This document shows positions 26,601 through 34,806 of a stretch of DNA of 64,000 bases, one piece after another. The stretch is from DATHWB01 sp035544575 (lineage in GTDB: Bacteria; Actinomycetota; Acidimicrobiia; Spongiisociales; ZC4RG35), in contig DATKEC010000129.1 of NCBI GenBank assembly GCA_035544575.1, forward strand, positions 1 to 64,000, given 5' to 3'. Numbering within the stretch: position 1 is the first letter of the stretch; the number at the start of each line of letters is the position of its first letter. Position numbers and translations under genes: made by a program. Below the pieces are notes generated by a model, which did no database searches, was not told where the DNA came from, and was given only the letters and a program-made list of their open reading frames with translations.

Positions 26601-26912
26601 GCGGGCGAGCTCGCGGGTCACGTTCAAGGCCGTCTGGCCCCCGAGAGTGGGGAGGAGCGCGTCAGGCTGCTCCTTTGCCATGATCGCCTCGACCACCTCA
26701 GGCGTGATCGGCTCGATGTAGGTGGCGTCGGCGAACTCGGGGTCGGTCATGATCGTGGCGGGGTTGGAGTTCACGAGGATCACCCGGTACCCGTTGGCAC
26801 GGAGCACTTTGGCTGCCTGGGTTCCCGAGTAGTCGAACTCACATGCCTGGCCGATCACGATCGGTCCAGACCCGATGAGAAGGATGGACCCGATGTCGGT
26901 GCGGGCCGGCAT
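23676..26912 (-). CDS. carB: Carbamoyl-phosphate synthase large subunit
   Basis: Makes carbamoyl phosphate from bicarbonate, ammonia and 2 ATP for both pyrimidines and arginine. The 1078 residues form two ATP-grasp halves: the first starts with MPARTDIGSILLIGSGPIVIGQACEFDYSG, the second has VVVLGSGPNRIGQGIEFDYACVHA at about 560. A C-terminal allosteric MGS-like domain follows from about 950. The ATG overlaps the carA stop by one base. It feeds PyrB downstream in the pathway and ArgF elsewhere in the window. Confidence 0.98.
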   Translation of the reverse strand: MPARTDIGSILLIGSGPIVIGQACEFDYSGTQAAKVLRANGYRVILVNSNPATIMTDPEFADATYIEPITPEVVEAIMAKEQPDALLPTLGGQTALNVTRELARRGALERHGVELIGAGIEAIEKAEDRGLFKETMEAAGLAVPRAGYARSMAEAVAIADEIGFPVMIRPSYILGGGGTGIAADRVEFGEKARYGLEYSPVHEILVEESVVGWKEYELEVMRDRNDNAVVVCSIENLDPMGVHTGDSITVAPIQTLSDREYQEMRDDAIEVLRVIGVETGGSNVQFAVDPATGRRLVIEMNPRVSRSSALASKATGFPIAKIAALLAVGFTLDEIANDITGATPASFEPALDYVVVKAPRFDFAKFPMAPRRLGTSMRSVGEAMSIGRTFPEALQKALRSLENGHFGFGADASEIRYDDVDDETLWTEIDVPTPDRVFAVAEGLRRGFGVDEVSQRSGYDPWFTDQMAELVEIRHELESNRLDIGRIAEAKRAGFSDRQLAHLWGVTEGEIRAMRLGAGIRRTYKTVDTCAAEFEAHTPYMYSTFEDEDEVPPADKPRVVVLGSGPNRIGQGIEFDYACVHAAFALRDAGYETVMVNCNPETVSTDYDTSDRLYFEPLTAEDVLAVVEAERPVAVIVQLGGQTPLNLAAELEAANVPIAGTSPASIDLAEDREQFSAVCRRLGIKQAPHGLAMDRLGALEVVDQVGLPVVVRPSYVLGGRKMRVISSYDELTDYLDDLYGDVTEREMSQVPLLIDRFLEAATEVDVDALFDGAELLVGGVMEHVEEAGVHSGDSACVVPPPTLSDAAHKTILQQTEDLARALEVKGLINVQFAVKGDDVFILEANPRASRTVPFISKASGVPLAKAAARVMMGATIAQLRDEGLIPVQRTVGFTAVKEAVLPWDRFPEEDSVLGPEMRATGEVMGIGPDAGVAYAKALLAAGHVLPTEGTVFISLADRDKPMGLAVAQAFHMLGFRIVATNGTSRFLEHHAVPATAINKVGQGEDDTRDWISSGRVQLIVNTPQGGRSRSDGRIIRHAARSVGVPCVTTIAGALSVARSLRAGDSALNEPRSLQSWHE

Positions 26913-28069
26913 CAGCGAGCAGCCTCCATCAACGACACGAAGTCGTCGAAGAGATGGTTGGCGTCCCGCGGTCCCGGCGCCGCCTCCGGATGGTATTGGA
27001 CCCCGAAGGCCGCAACGTCGAGGCACTCGATGCCTTCCAGCGTCCCGTCGTTCAGGTTCTGGTGGGTCGGGATGGCGACACCGAAGGCGGTCTCGACGCG
27101 GTCCGGGAGAAGATCGGCCGAAGCCAGTCCCGCCCGCGGTGGAGCGGTCTCACCGGTGAGCGACCACAGATCGACGGCGAATCCGTGGTTCTGCGCGGTG
27201 ATCTCGACACGGCCGTCCGACAGCCTGCGCACCGGATGGTTCCCGCCGTGATGACCGAACGCCAGCTTGTAGGTGCGGGCACCGAGCGCCAGGCCCAGCA
27301 CCTGATGGCCGAGACAGATTCCGAAGACGGGAACCCGGCCCAGCAGTCCCTGGACGGTGGCGGTTGTCGCGCCGAGGGGCTCGGGATCCCCGGGGCCGTT
27401 CGAGACGAACACGCCGTCGGGACCGAGCGACTGGATCTCGGAGGCAGGGGTGCTGGAGGGGACGACGGTGACGTCGTATCCACGGGCGGTGAGCTGACGA
27501 ACGATGTCGCGCTTCATACCGAGGTCGATCGCGACCACCCGGCCCCGAGTGCTGGCGTCAGCCGGCACCTCGTAGCTGGACCGGGTGGTGACCGTCGAGG
27601 CGAGGTCCAATCCCGCCATCACAGGTGCGGCTGCGGCGCGCCCGGCCAGCTCACGCTCGTCGACTCCCGAGCCGAGTGCCACCGGTTGAGCCCCGCGGTC
27701 CCGGATGTGGCGAGTGAGGCGGCGGGTGTCGATGTCTGAGAGGGCCACGACTGCGTGCTCGGAGAGATAGGCGGCGAACGAGCCTTCCGAGCGCCAGTTC
27801 GAGTGCCGGCGGCTGAGCGCCCGCATCACGAACCCGGCCGCGGCGGGACCCGACGACTGCTCGTCGTAGCCCACCTCGCCGTAGTTGCCGATGTGCGGGA
27901 CGGTCATGACCACGACCTGGCCCGCGTACGAGGGGTCGGTCAGGATCTCCTGGTAACCGGTCATGGACGTGTTGAAGACGGCCTCGCCGGTGGCGATGCC
28001 CTCTGCCCCCACCGACGTTCCTTCGAAGACGGCGCCGTCGGCGGTGACGAGGAGCCCCTTGGCGCTCAT
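26912..28069 (-). CDS. carA: Carbamoyl-phosphate synthase small (glutaminase) subunit
   Basis: Class I glutamine amidotransferase that passes ammonia to CarB. The 385 residues have the N-terminal CPSase domain (EGTSVGAEG, FNTSMTGYQEILTDPSYAGQ) and the triad enzyme from about 190: GICLGHQ with the nucleophile Cys and GVQYHPEAAPGP with His and Glu. The ATG of MSAKGLLV overlaps the pyrC stop by 4 bases. Confidence 0.98.
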   Translation of the reverse strand: MSAKGLLVTADGAVFEGTSVGAEGIATGEAVFNTSMTGYQEILTDPSYAGQVVVMTVPHIGNYGEVGYDEQSSGPAAAGFVMRALSRRHSNWRSEGSFAAYLSEHAVVALSDIDTRRLTRHIRDRGAQPVALGSGVDERELAGRAAAAPVMAGLDLASTVTTRSSYEVPADASTRGRVVAIDLGMKRDIVRQLTARGYDVTVVPSSTPASEIQSLGPDGVFVSNGPGDPEPLGATTATVQGLLGRVPVFGICLGHQVLGLALGARTYKLAFGHHGGNHPVRRLSDGRVEITAQNHGFAVDLWSLTGETAPPRAGLASADLLPDRVETAFGVAIPTHQNLNDGTLEGIECLDVAAFGVQYHPEAAPGPRDANHLFDDFVSLMEAAR

Positions 28070-29301
28070 GTTTCCCCCTGAACGTGGACGACGTCTCCGC
28101 CGGCCACCGTCAGGCGGACCTGACCAACCATCTCGGACCCCGTCCACGGCGAGTTCTCCGAGCGGGAACGGAACGTTCCTGCCGTCCATCTCGCAACGGG
28201 ATCGAAGACGACGATGTCGGCGGGGGCTCCGACTTCGATGAGTCCTGGCTCCCGTCCCAGAATGCGCCTCGGCGCTCCGGACAGCCGTTCGAAGAACTCC
28301 GTGGGTGCGAGATCCAGGGCAGCGTTGAGGACAGCCGCGGCCGTTTCGAGACCGATGACACCCCGTGGTGCCTCTTCGAATGGGACATCTTTCTCATGCG
28401 CGGAGTGGGGGGCATGATCGGTTGCGACACAGTCGATCACGCCGTCTCGCAGCGCCGATTTCACGGCGGCGACGTCATCGGGCGTCCGGAGTGGTGGATA
28501 CATCTTGAACACCGGGTCCATCGATTCGACCGAACGATGGTCGAACACCAGGTGATGCGGCGTGACTTCGGCGGTGACGGGCAAACGAGCGGCCTTTGCC
28601 TGTCGGATCAGGTCGACTGTGCCGGCGGTGGACACGTGCTGGACGTGATAGCGACATCCGGTGACCTCGACCAGCCGGATGTCCCGCGCCACGATCACCT
28701 CTTCGGCGACCGCCGGGAGCCCGGTGATCCCCAGCCGCGACGACACCGAGCCCTCGTGCATGTGTCCGCCCCGGGCCAGCCCGGGATCCTCGGCGTGCTG
28801 GGCGACGACGCCACCGAGTTGGGCCAGGTACTCCATGGCCCTCCGCAGCAGACCGGCATCGGCCACAGTGTCGCCGTCATCGGTGAAGATCCGCACACCA
28901 CTGGTCCACAGATCGTCCAGGTGCGCGAGCCGCACGCCCTGCCGTGCCAGCGTGAGACATCCCGCCGGCACCACCTCCACACCACCGGTCCTTCGAACGT
29001 GGGCGGCGACATGGCCCGAATCGATCGGAGGGTCGGTGTTCGGCATCGCCACCACCGTGGTGAACCCCCCGGCGGCGGCCGCCTCGCGGCCCGATGCCAG
29101 GTCCTCTTTCCACTCCTGACCGGGTTCGCGCAGATGTGTGTGGAGATCGACGAAGGATGGACCCACCCAACATCGCTCCGCGTCGAACCGGTCATCACCG
29201 TCGAGGTCGGGCCCGACCTCGACGATCTCGGCACCGGAGATGCGGATGTCGGCAGTGAACATCCCGCCGGAGGTCAGAATGCTGCCGCCGCCGATGATCA
29301 C
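28066..29301 (-). CDS. pyrC: Dihydroorotase
   Basis: Zinc amidohydrolase closing carbamoyl-aspartate to dihydroorotate; type I by length (411 residues) and by DLHTHLREPGQEWKED (metal His pair). The second metal site is seen in GGVVAQHAEDP and VTAEVTPHHLVF, and the catalytic Asp in DCVATDHAPH. GTG start overlapping the pyrB stop (GTGA). Confidence 0.96.
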   Translation of the reverse strand: MIIGGGSILTSGGMFTADIRISGAEIVEVGPDLDGDDRFDAERCWVGPSFVDLHTHLREPGQEWKEDLASGREAAAAGGFTTVVAMPNTDPPIDSGHVAAHVRRTGGVEVVPAGCLTLARQGVRLAHLDDLWTSGVRIFTDDGDTVADAGLLRRAMEYLAQLGGVVAQHAEDPGLARGGHMHEGSVSSRLGITGLPAVAEEVIVARDIRLVEVTGCRYHVQHVSTAGTVDLIRQAKAARLPVTAEVTPHHLVFDHRSVESMDPVFKMYPPLRTPDDVAAVKSALRDGVIDCVATDHAPHSAHEKDVPFEEAPRGVIGLETAAAVLNAALDLAPTEFFERLSGAPRRILGREPGLIEVGAPADIVVFDPVARWTAGTFRSRSENSPWTGSEMVGQVRLTVAGGDVVHVQGET

Positions 29302-30215
29302 GCCGCCACCTCGGATCCGAGCAGGCGAAAGAGCACTGCCATCCTCACCGCGATGCCATTCGAGACCTGGGCCGCCACCAGCGCACGCGGTCCGTCCGCC
29401 ACCGTGGCGTCGATCTCGACTCCGCGGTTCATCGGCCCAGGATGCATCACCATCGCGGTAGGGCGGAGCCGTGCGGCGCGCGCCCGCGTCAAGCCGAAGC
29501 GCCCCACATACTCCGAGACCGACGGGAACACGTCGCCGCCGCCGCGTTCGGTCTGGATACGGAGGAGATAGACGACATCGACCGTGTCGAGCACCTCGTC
29601 GAGTGAATCGGCAGTCGCGACGCCCCAGTCCGTGACGTCCACCGGCAACAGCGTCCGAGGCGCAACGAGTGTGACGGAGGCGTCCAGCGCGATCAATGCG
29701 CCGGCTGTCGATCGCGCCACCCGGGAATGGCGGATGTCGCCGACGATCGCCACCGAGAGACCCGCCACCGCGCCGAAATGTCGGCGGAGGGTGAGCACAT
29801 CGAGCAGCGCCTGGGTCGGATGCTGATGGGACCCGTCGCCGGCGTTGACCACCGGCAATCCCGTCCAGTCAGCCACCCGCCACGGGGCACCGGTCGCACC
29901 ATGGCGTACCACCATGAGGTCCGGTCCCATCGCCTGGAGTGTGAGCGCCGTGTCCTTGAGACTCTCGCCTTTGGAGACCGAGGACCCTCCGGGACTGAAC
30001 GTGAGAACATCGGCGGACAGCGCCTTGGCGGCACGATCGAATGACAGCCGCGTCCGGGTGGAGCTCTCATAGAACAACAGAGCGATCGTCCTGCCGCGGA
30101 GCGTCGGAACCTTGGGGACGTCACGCGCGAGCACGTCCACGAAACCGTCCGCCAGGTCCAGCAGGTCGGTGATCTCGCCGGCCGTGACGTCCTCGATCGA
30201 GAGAAGGTGCCTCAT
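29298..30215 (-). CDS. pyrB: Aspartate carbamoyltransferase catalytic subunit
   Basis: Joins carbamoyl phosphate and aspartate. The 305 residues have the phosphate loop FYESSTRTRLSF (canonical STRTR, in contrast to ArgF), SSVSKGESLKDT with the active-site Lys, DGSHQHPTQALLD and MHPGPMNRGVEI. No regulatory subunit PyrI is encoded nearby. The ATG of MRHLLSIEDV overlaps the pyrR stop by 4 bases. Confidence 0.97.
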   Translation of the reverse strand: MRHLLSIEDVTAGEITDLLDLADGFVDVLARDVPKVPTLRGRTIALLFYESSTRTRLSFDRAAKALSADVLTFSPGGSSVSKGESLKDTALTLQAMGPDLMVVRHGATGAPWRVADWTGLPVVNAGDGSHQHPTQALLDVLTLRRHFGAVAGLSVAIVGDIRHSRVARSTAGALIALDASVTLVAPRTLLPVDVTDWGVATADSLDEVLDTVDVVYLLRIQTERGGGDVFPSVSEYVGRFGLTRARAARLRPTAMVMHPGPMNRGVEIDATVADGPRALVAAQVSNGIAVRMAVLFRLLGSEVAA

Positions 30216-30724
30216 TCGCCCTCGATCCACACGCCGCCGCCGTCGTCGACGCCTTCGACCTTGACCGACACTCGCTGCGTGGGCGACGTCGGGAGGTTCT
30301 TTCCGACGTAGTCGGGACGGATCGGCAGCTGACGATGACCCCGGTCGACCAGGACCGCCAGTTCCACCCGATCGGGGCGCCCGAGATCGCTGATCGCGTC
30401 GAGCGCGGCCCTGATCGTGCGGCCCGTGAAGAGGACGTCGTCGACCAGGATCACGGTGCGACCCGCCAGGTCGGTCGGAACGTGGGTGCGAGCCAGATGC
30501 GGGGTCGGTCGCGTGGCCAGATCGTCGCGGTAGAGGCCGATGTCGAGTTCGCCCACTGTCACCTGGCCGGATTCGATCGAATCGATGGACTCGCCGATTC
30601 GTCGAGCAAGAGGGACGCCGCGGGTGTGGATGCCGACCAGCACGACATGCTCGGCTCCCGAGTGCCGTTCGACGATCTCATGGCCGATGCGACGGATCGC
30701 CCGATCGACGTACTCGGCGTCCAT
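30212..30724 (-). CDS. pyrR: Pyrimidine operon regulator PyrR (uracil phosphoribosyltransferase)
   Basis: RNA-binding protein that senses UMP/UTP against PRPP and represses the pyr operon; it also has uracil phosphoribosyltransferase activity. The PRPP loop VILVDDVLFTGRTIRAAL is clear, as are IHTRGVPLARRI and YVGKNLPTS. The start chosen is the ATG at 30724 (MDAEYVDRAIRRIG, 170 residues), which overlaps the stop of a short leader ORF (TGATG). An ATG at 30736 adds four residues. A PyrR-binding loop lies upstream at 30778-30795. Confidence 0.96.
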   Translation of the reverse strand: MDAEYVDRAIRRIGHEIVERHSGAEHVVLVGIHTRGVPLARRIGESIDSIESGQVTVGELDIGLYRDDLATRPTPHLARTHVPTDLAGRTVILVDDVLFTGRTIRAALDAISDLGRPDRVELAVLVDRGHRQLPIRPDYVGKNLPTSPTQRVSVKVEGVDDGGGVWIEGE

Positions 30725-30765
30725 CACGCGAGGCATGGGTGGCCCCGCTGCTCGGGATACGGCAA
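30724..30765 (-). CDS. Putative pyrR leader ORF, 13 codons
   Basis: A TTG codon at 30765 stands 5 bases after a strong AGGAG and opens a 13-codon frame (M/L-PYPEQRGHPCLA) whose TGA overlaps the pyrR ATG as TGATG. The pyrR frame itself has no start codon at a proper distance from this ribosome site. Translation of the leader and coupling to pyrR would explain the arrangement. The peptide sequence itself has no recognised meaning. Confidence 0.45.
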   Translation of the reverse strand: MPYPEQRGHPCLA

Positions 30766-30777
30766 CGTCTCTCCTTC

Positions 30778-30795
30778 CCGGCCTCACGGGACCGG
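30778..30795 (-). promoter_or_regulatory. PyrR-binding RNA loop (translational control of the pyr operon)
   Basis: Read on the minus strand CCGGTCCCGTGAGGCCGG folds as a CCGG/CCGG stem around UCCCGUGAGG. It contains the PyrR recognition pattern (consensus ARUCCNGNGAGGYU): GGUCCCGUGAGGCC, with the outer A and U changed to a compensating G-C pair. The AAGGAG ribosome site starts two bases after the stem, so PyrR bound here would block it. Mycobacterial PyrR is known to repress translation in this way. There is no terminator hairpin, so Bacillus-type attenuation is unlikely. Confidence 0.75.
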
Positions 30796-30817
30796 CTTTA
30801 AAGGTCGATCGCCGACT

Positions 30818-31237
30818 CTAGCCCGCGTCCGGGGACTCCCCGGCCGTCCCGGAGGAGCCGAGATCCTCGGTACGGGGTCCTCGTTCGGAGCGGGCGAGGG
30901 AGGCCAGTACTCCGTTGACGAATCGTCCGGAATGCTCGGTGGAGAAGGACTTGACGATCCGAACCGCCTCGTTGAGGACGACAGCTGTCGGCACGTCCGG
31001 GCAGTGCCGCAGCTCGTAGAGCGCCAGTCGCAACACGGCCCGGTCGACGACCGGCATCCGATCGATCGTCCATCGGTCGGCGACGGCGGAGATGGACTCG
31101 TCGAGTTCATCCCGGTGTTCGAGGACGCCGAGCGTCAGCCGCAGGGCCCGTCCGAACAGGTCGTCGGGGGCCGTCCAGTTCTCGACCTGGTCGGCTTCGT
31201 ACAGTTCCTGAATCGCGCGTTCTCGTGGCTCCGTCAC
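30818..31237 (-). CDS. nusB: Transcription antitermination factor NusB
   Basis: Binds boxA RNA with S10 in rRNA antitermination. The 139 residues form the all-helical NusB fold: REAAxQxLYxxD-like RERAIQELYEADQ, DRMPVVDRAVLRLALYEL and VLNEAVRIVKSFSTEHSGRFVNGVL, which is diagnostic. GTG start overlapping efp (GTGA). The efp-nusB order is standard in actinobacteria. Confidence 0.95.
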   Translation of the reverse strand: MTEPRERAIQELYEADQVENWTAPDDLFGRALRLTLGVLEHRDELDESISAVADRWTIDRMPVVDRAVLRLALYELRHCPDVPTAVVLNEAVRIVKSFSTEHSGRFVNGVLASLARSERGPRTEDLGSSGTAGESPDAG

Positions 31238-31791
31238 ACGCGCGTCAGATACTCGCCTGACCGGGTGTCCACCTTGATCCGGTCTCCCTGCTCGACGAAA
31301 AGTGGGACCTGGACATCGATGCCGGTCTCGACTTTGACGAGCTTCGTCGCTCCCGACACGGTGTTGCCTTTGACGGCCGGCTCTGCGTAGGTCACTTCGA
31401 GTTCCACCGCGGTGGGGAGCTCCACGCCGATGGGATTGCCCTGGTACATGGCGAGAACGACGGTCATCCCGTCGAGGAGATAGTTGGCGGCATCGCCCAC
31501 ATCCGAAGCCGACAGGGCGAACTGGGAGTAGTCCTCCATGTTCATGAAGTGGTATCCGAGGTCGTCGGAGTAGAGGAACTGATGCTCGCGACGGTCGATG
31601 AACGCCTGGGGCACGTCCTCGTCTGCCCGGAAGGTGCGGTCGAGCACCTGACCGGTTTCGACGTTCTTGAGCTTCATCCGCACGAAGGCGCGGCCCTTCC
31701 CCGGTTTGACGTGTTCGTAATGGACGATCGAGAACAAGCCATCGGGGAGGTCGAGGGCCATTCCAGGGCGCACGTCGTTGGTCGAGATCAT
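31234..31791 (-). CDS. efp: Translation elongation factor P
   Basis: Relieves ribosomes stalled at polyproline, using three OB-like domains. The 185 residues have the domain I tip HVKPGKGRAFVRMKLKN, where the Lys of PGKG is the usual modification site, and the C-terminal signature GDRIKVDTRSGEYLTRV. No epmA- or ymfI-like modification gene is adjacent. CvnA, with its long Pro-Ala tail, is a plausible client in this window. Confidence 0.97.
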   Translation of the reverse strand: MISTNDVRPGMALDLPDGLFSIVHYEHVKPGKGRAFVRMKLKNVETGQVLDRTFRADEDVPQAFIDRREHQFLYSDDLGYHFMNMEDYSQFALSASDVGDAANYLLDGMTVVLAMYQGNPIGVELPTAVELEVTYAEPAVKGNTVSGATKLVKVETGIDVQVPLFVEQGDRIKVDTRSGEYLTRV

Positions 31792-31844
31792 CGGTCCGTC
31801 CGGTCGTTCACGCGGCGCGGCATGCTACCTGTCGGAGTCGTGGC

Positions 31845-32861
31845 TCAGGAAAGCCCGATGGCCCGCATCGCGGCTTCGAGCTCTTCGGGCGACACCAGCT
31901 CGACGACGGGATCGCCGACTCCTCGCAGCAGCACCATCTGGGTGCCATCGGCTGTTCGCTTCTTGTCGCGCTGGACCAGGTCGAGTGCGGCCCGAATCGA
32001 GACACCGGCGGCGGCGACGGGGAGGCCGAGTTCGAAGAGCAGCGCCGTCAACCACCGGTGATCGAAGCCGTACCGGGCGTTGGAGAGCACGGCGGCCGCC
32101 ACCATGCCGACGCTCACCGCGTGGCCGTGGGGCATGGGTGCGAGAACCTCCACCACGTGTCCGATGGTGTGTCCGAAGTTGAGGATCGCCCGGCGGCCCT
32201 GTTCGGTGAGATCGTCACCCACGACCTCGGCCTTCACGGCGATCGCCCTCGGGACGATCACACCGAGATCTGCCCCCAAACCGTGTCGCGAGTACTCCTC
32301 GACGATCACCGGATCGGCGAGGAGACCTGCCTTGACCGCCTCAGCCGCGCCCTCCCGGAGCAGTCGCTCGGGCAATCCCGCCAGGAGGTCGAGGTCGACC
32401 ACCACGCGGCTGGGAAGCCAGAACGCCCCGACCAGATTCTTTCCGCCACGGTTGATGCCGGTCTTCCCACCGATGGCGGCATCGACCGCGGCCAGCAGGG
32501 TGGTCGGCACCAGCACCGACTCGACGCCTCGGAGCCAGGTCGCCGCCACAAAGCCGGCGACATCGGTCGCCGCACCGCCCCCGACACCGACGATCGTGTC
32601 GTGACGTCCGAGGTTGAATTCACCCATGGCGTCATAGACCATCCCGACGGCCTCGAGCTCCTTGGCGCCCTCTCGGTCTTCGAGGACGTGGACCAGTGTG
32701 CGGAGCCCGCTCACTCCGTCGGCCAGATCGGCGGTGACGCCCGCAGCGACACCGGGCTGGGTGAGAAAGACCACGGCCTCCCGATCGGACCGTGGTGGCA
32801 GAGGGCCTCCGGCGAGTCCGAAGACGACTTCGGACTCATCGGTGATCCGGAGGGAGTCCAC
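31845..32861 (-). CDS. aroB: 3-dehydroquinate synthase
   Basis: Second step of the shikimate pathway, NAD- and metal-dependent. The 338 residues have VGVGGGAATDVAGFVAATWLRG (NAD loop), VPTTLLAAVDAAIGGKTGINRGGKNLVGAF and the metal ligands in LNFGHTIGHVVE and MPHGHAVSVGM. GTG start overlapping the aroC stop by one base (TAGTG). No shikimate kinase gene lies between aroC and aroB, unlike most relatives. Confidence 0.96.
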   Translation of the reverse strand: MDSLRITDESEVVFGLAGGPLPPRSDREAVVFLTQPGVAAGVTADLADGVSGLRTLVHVLEDREGAKELEAVGMVYDAMGEFNLGRHDTIVGVGGGAATDVAGFVAATWLRGVESVLVPTTLLAAVDAAIGGKTGINRGGKNLVGAFWLPSRVVVDLDLLAGLPERLLREGAAEAVKAGLLADPVIVEEYSRHGLGADLGVIVPRAIAVKAEVVGDDLTEQGRRAILNFGHTIGHVVEVLAPMPHGHAVSVGMVAAAVLSNARYGFDHRWLTALLFELGLPVAAAGVSIRAALDLVQRDKKRTADGTQMVLLRGVGDPVVELVSPEELEAAMRAIGLS

Positions 32862-34015
32862 TAGAAGGCGTCGAGGCGGGAGCGATAGCTGTCGACTGTG
32901 CGGCGCAGGTCGGTGACCGTGTCGCCTCCGAACTGGCGCTGAATCTCCTGTGCGAGGACGATCGCCACCATCTGCTCGGCGACCACACCTGCCGCCGGCA
33001 CCGCCACGACGTCGGACCGCTCGTAGAAGGCCGTCCTGGCCTCCTTGGTCACGACGTCGACCGTCTGTAGCGACTTCGGCACCGTCGAGATGGGCTTCAT
33101 GGCGGCGCGAACCCGAAGCGGGTCGCCGTTGGTCATTCCGCCTTCGGTTCCCCCGGCCCTGTTCGTCTCACGCATCGGGCCGTCCGGCGTGGCGATCAAC
33201 TCGTCGTGGGCGCCGGATCCCCGCCGGGTGGCGGAGGTGAACCCGTCACCGATCTCGACGCCTTTGATCGCCTGGATGGACATCAGGGCCTCGGCCAACC
33301 GCGCGTCCAGCTTCCGATCCCAGTGGACATGGCTGCCGATCCCGACTGGCACACCGTAGGCCAAGACCTCGACGACGCCACCCAGGGTGTCGCGGTCGGC
33401 GCGGGCGGCCTCGATCTCGTCGATCATCGCCGCTTCGGCGGAGGCGTCGAAGACCCGCACCGGCGATTGGTCGATCCGGTCGAGGTCTTCGGGTCGCGGG
33501 AGGGGTTCGGTCGGAGCAGTCACCGTGCCGATGGACACGACATGGCTGAAGACGGCGATGTCGAGTGCAGCCAGAAGCGACTTGGCCAAATATCCGACCA
33601 CGGTCCTGGCCGCGGTTTCCCTGGCGGAGGCACGCTCCAGGATGTCGCGTGCATCATGGGTGTCGTACTTCATCATTCCGACGAGATCTGCATGCCCTGG
33701 GCGCGGCGCTGTCAGCTGTTTCTTGGATTCGCCCGGCTGTGGGCTCATCTCCTCGGCCCACTTCTCGGCGTACTCGGTGTTGCGGATCACGATCGCCACC
33801 GGGGAGCCGAGCGTCCTGCCATGGCGGACTCCGCCGAGGATCTCGAGCGCGTCCTGTTCGATCTTCATCCGGCCGCCGCGTCCGAATCCCAGACGGCGGC
33901 GCGCCAGTTCGGCACCGAGCTCGTCTGCGAGGACTGGCAGGCCGGCGGGGAGACCCTCGACCACCGCGACCAGGGCCGGGCCGTGAGATTCGCCAGCAGT
34001 GAGGAATCGCAACAT
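32861..34015 (-). CDS. aroC: Chorismate synthase
   Basis: Final step to chorismate, using reduced FMN. The 384 residues begin MLRFLTAGESHGPALVAVVEGLP, the family signature. GRGGRMKIEQD, RPGHADLVGMMKYDTHDARDILERASARETAARTV and SGAHDELIATPDGP-like loops follow; both catalytic histidines are present. ATG start. The stop is TAG. Confidence 0.97.
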   Translation of the reverse strand: MLRFLTAGESHGPALVAVVEGLPAGLPVLADELGAELARRRLGFGRGGRMKIEQDALEILGGVRHGRTLGSPVAIVIRNTEYAEKWAEEMSPQPGESKKQLTAPRPGHADLVGMMKYDTHDARDILERASARETAARTVVGYLAKSLLAALDIAVFSHVVSIGTVTAPTEPLPRPEDLDRIDQSPVRVFDASAEAAMIDEIEAARADRDTLGGVVEVLAYGVPVGIGSHVHWDRKLDARLAEALMSIQAIKGVEIGDGFTSATRRGSGAHDELIATPDGPMRETNRAGGTEGGMTNGDPLRVRAAMKPISTVPKSLQTVDVVTKEARTAFYERSDVVAVPAAGVVAEQMVAIVLAQEIQRQFGGDTVTDLRRTVDSYRSRLDAF

Positions 34016-34041
34016 CGCGGCCGCAGGCTACCGGGTGGACT

Positions 34042-34767
34042 TCACCCCGTGATCATTCGTCCGAACGCCTCACCGAAGACCAATGCCGCCCAGGCCCCGG
34101 CGAGCATCGGAGGGCCGTACGGCATCTCATCACCGCCTCGCACCCGCCGTGACAGGAGCAGAACGATGGCCGGGACACCCCCGATCACACCCGTGAAGAA
34201 GACTGCGAGCAGAGCGGTGCGCTGGGATTGAAAGGCTGTCACCGCCCCGAGGAGCACAGCCAGCTTGACATCGCCGAAGCCGAATCCGCCGCGTGCCACC
34301 AAGTACACGAGGAACAGGGCCCCGAAATAGCCCGCTGCACCGAGCAGCGCCGGCAGGAGACGATCGGTCCGGGATTCGATGACCGCGCCCGCCCCGAGCA
34401 ACACCGCCGTGGCAAGGGTGGCAGGGTAGAGAACGCGATTCGGGATCAGCTTGTGGTCGATGTCGGTGACGAAGAGGACAACCGAGGTGGCGGCGACCAC
34501 GAGATAGGCAGGAAGCAGCGCCCATTCCCCCGCCGTGACCACGCCGGCGGCGGCGAAGACAATCCCCGACGCCAGCCAGATCCACGGCTCGCGACTTCGG
34601 ATCCGATGGCCCGATGCGCAAGAGAATGCCAACGGAACCCTGGGCGATTCACACGTTTCGCATCGTGGCCATGGGCCGTCGAAGGACCGGCGCACACCGG
34701 CGCGCACACCGAGGTGGTGGAGCTGGGATCCGAGAGCGACACCGAGCACGAACAGCAGGAAGGTCAT
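34042..34767 (-). CDS. Prepilin peptidase (A24 family)
   Basis: Membrane aspartic protease that cleaves leader peptides of type IV pilin-like proteins. The 241 residues have about seven hydrophobic segments. The catalytic aspartates lie in FVTDIDHKLIPNRVLYP and in GGFGFGDVKLAVLLG (GxGD). The N-terminal methylase-like part is reduced, with one Cys-x-x-Cys (CETC) and a later Cys. No pilin gene is in the window. It lies between aroC and the DUF4388 gene, a usual site for such peptidases in actinobacteria. Confidence 0.9.
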   Translation of the reverse strand: MTFLLFVLGVALGSQLHHLGVRAGVRRSFDGPWPRCETCESPRVPLAFSCASGHRIRSREPWIWLASGIVFAAAGVVTAGEWALLPAYLVVAATSVVLFVTDIDHKLIPNRVLYPATLATAVLLGAGAVIESRTDRLLPALLGAAGYFGALFLVYLVARGGFGFGDVKLAVLLGAVTAFQSQRTALLAVFFTGVIGGVPAIVLLLSRRVRGGDEMPYGPPMLAGAWAALVFGEAFGRMITG

Positions 34768-34806
34768 CGAGTGATGACGCTAGATCCGCTCATGGAGCGG
34801 GTGGTG

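Noticed and set aside
24999..27251. Plus-strand open frame of 750 codons antisense to carB
   Set aside because: Same cause; carB on the minus strand is unmistakable and full length.
34786..34800. Hairpin CCGCTC-GAGCGG between the DUF4388 gene and the prepilin peptidase
   Set aside because: Six-bp stem with a 3-base loop and no U-run; not a convincing terminator.
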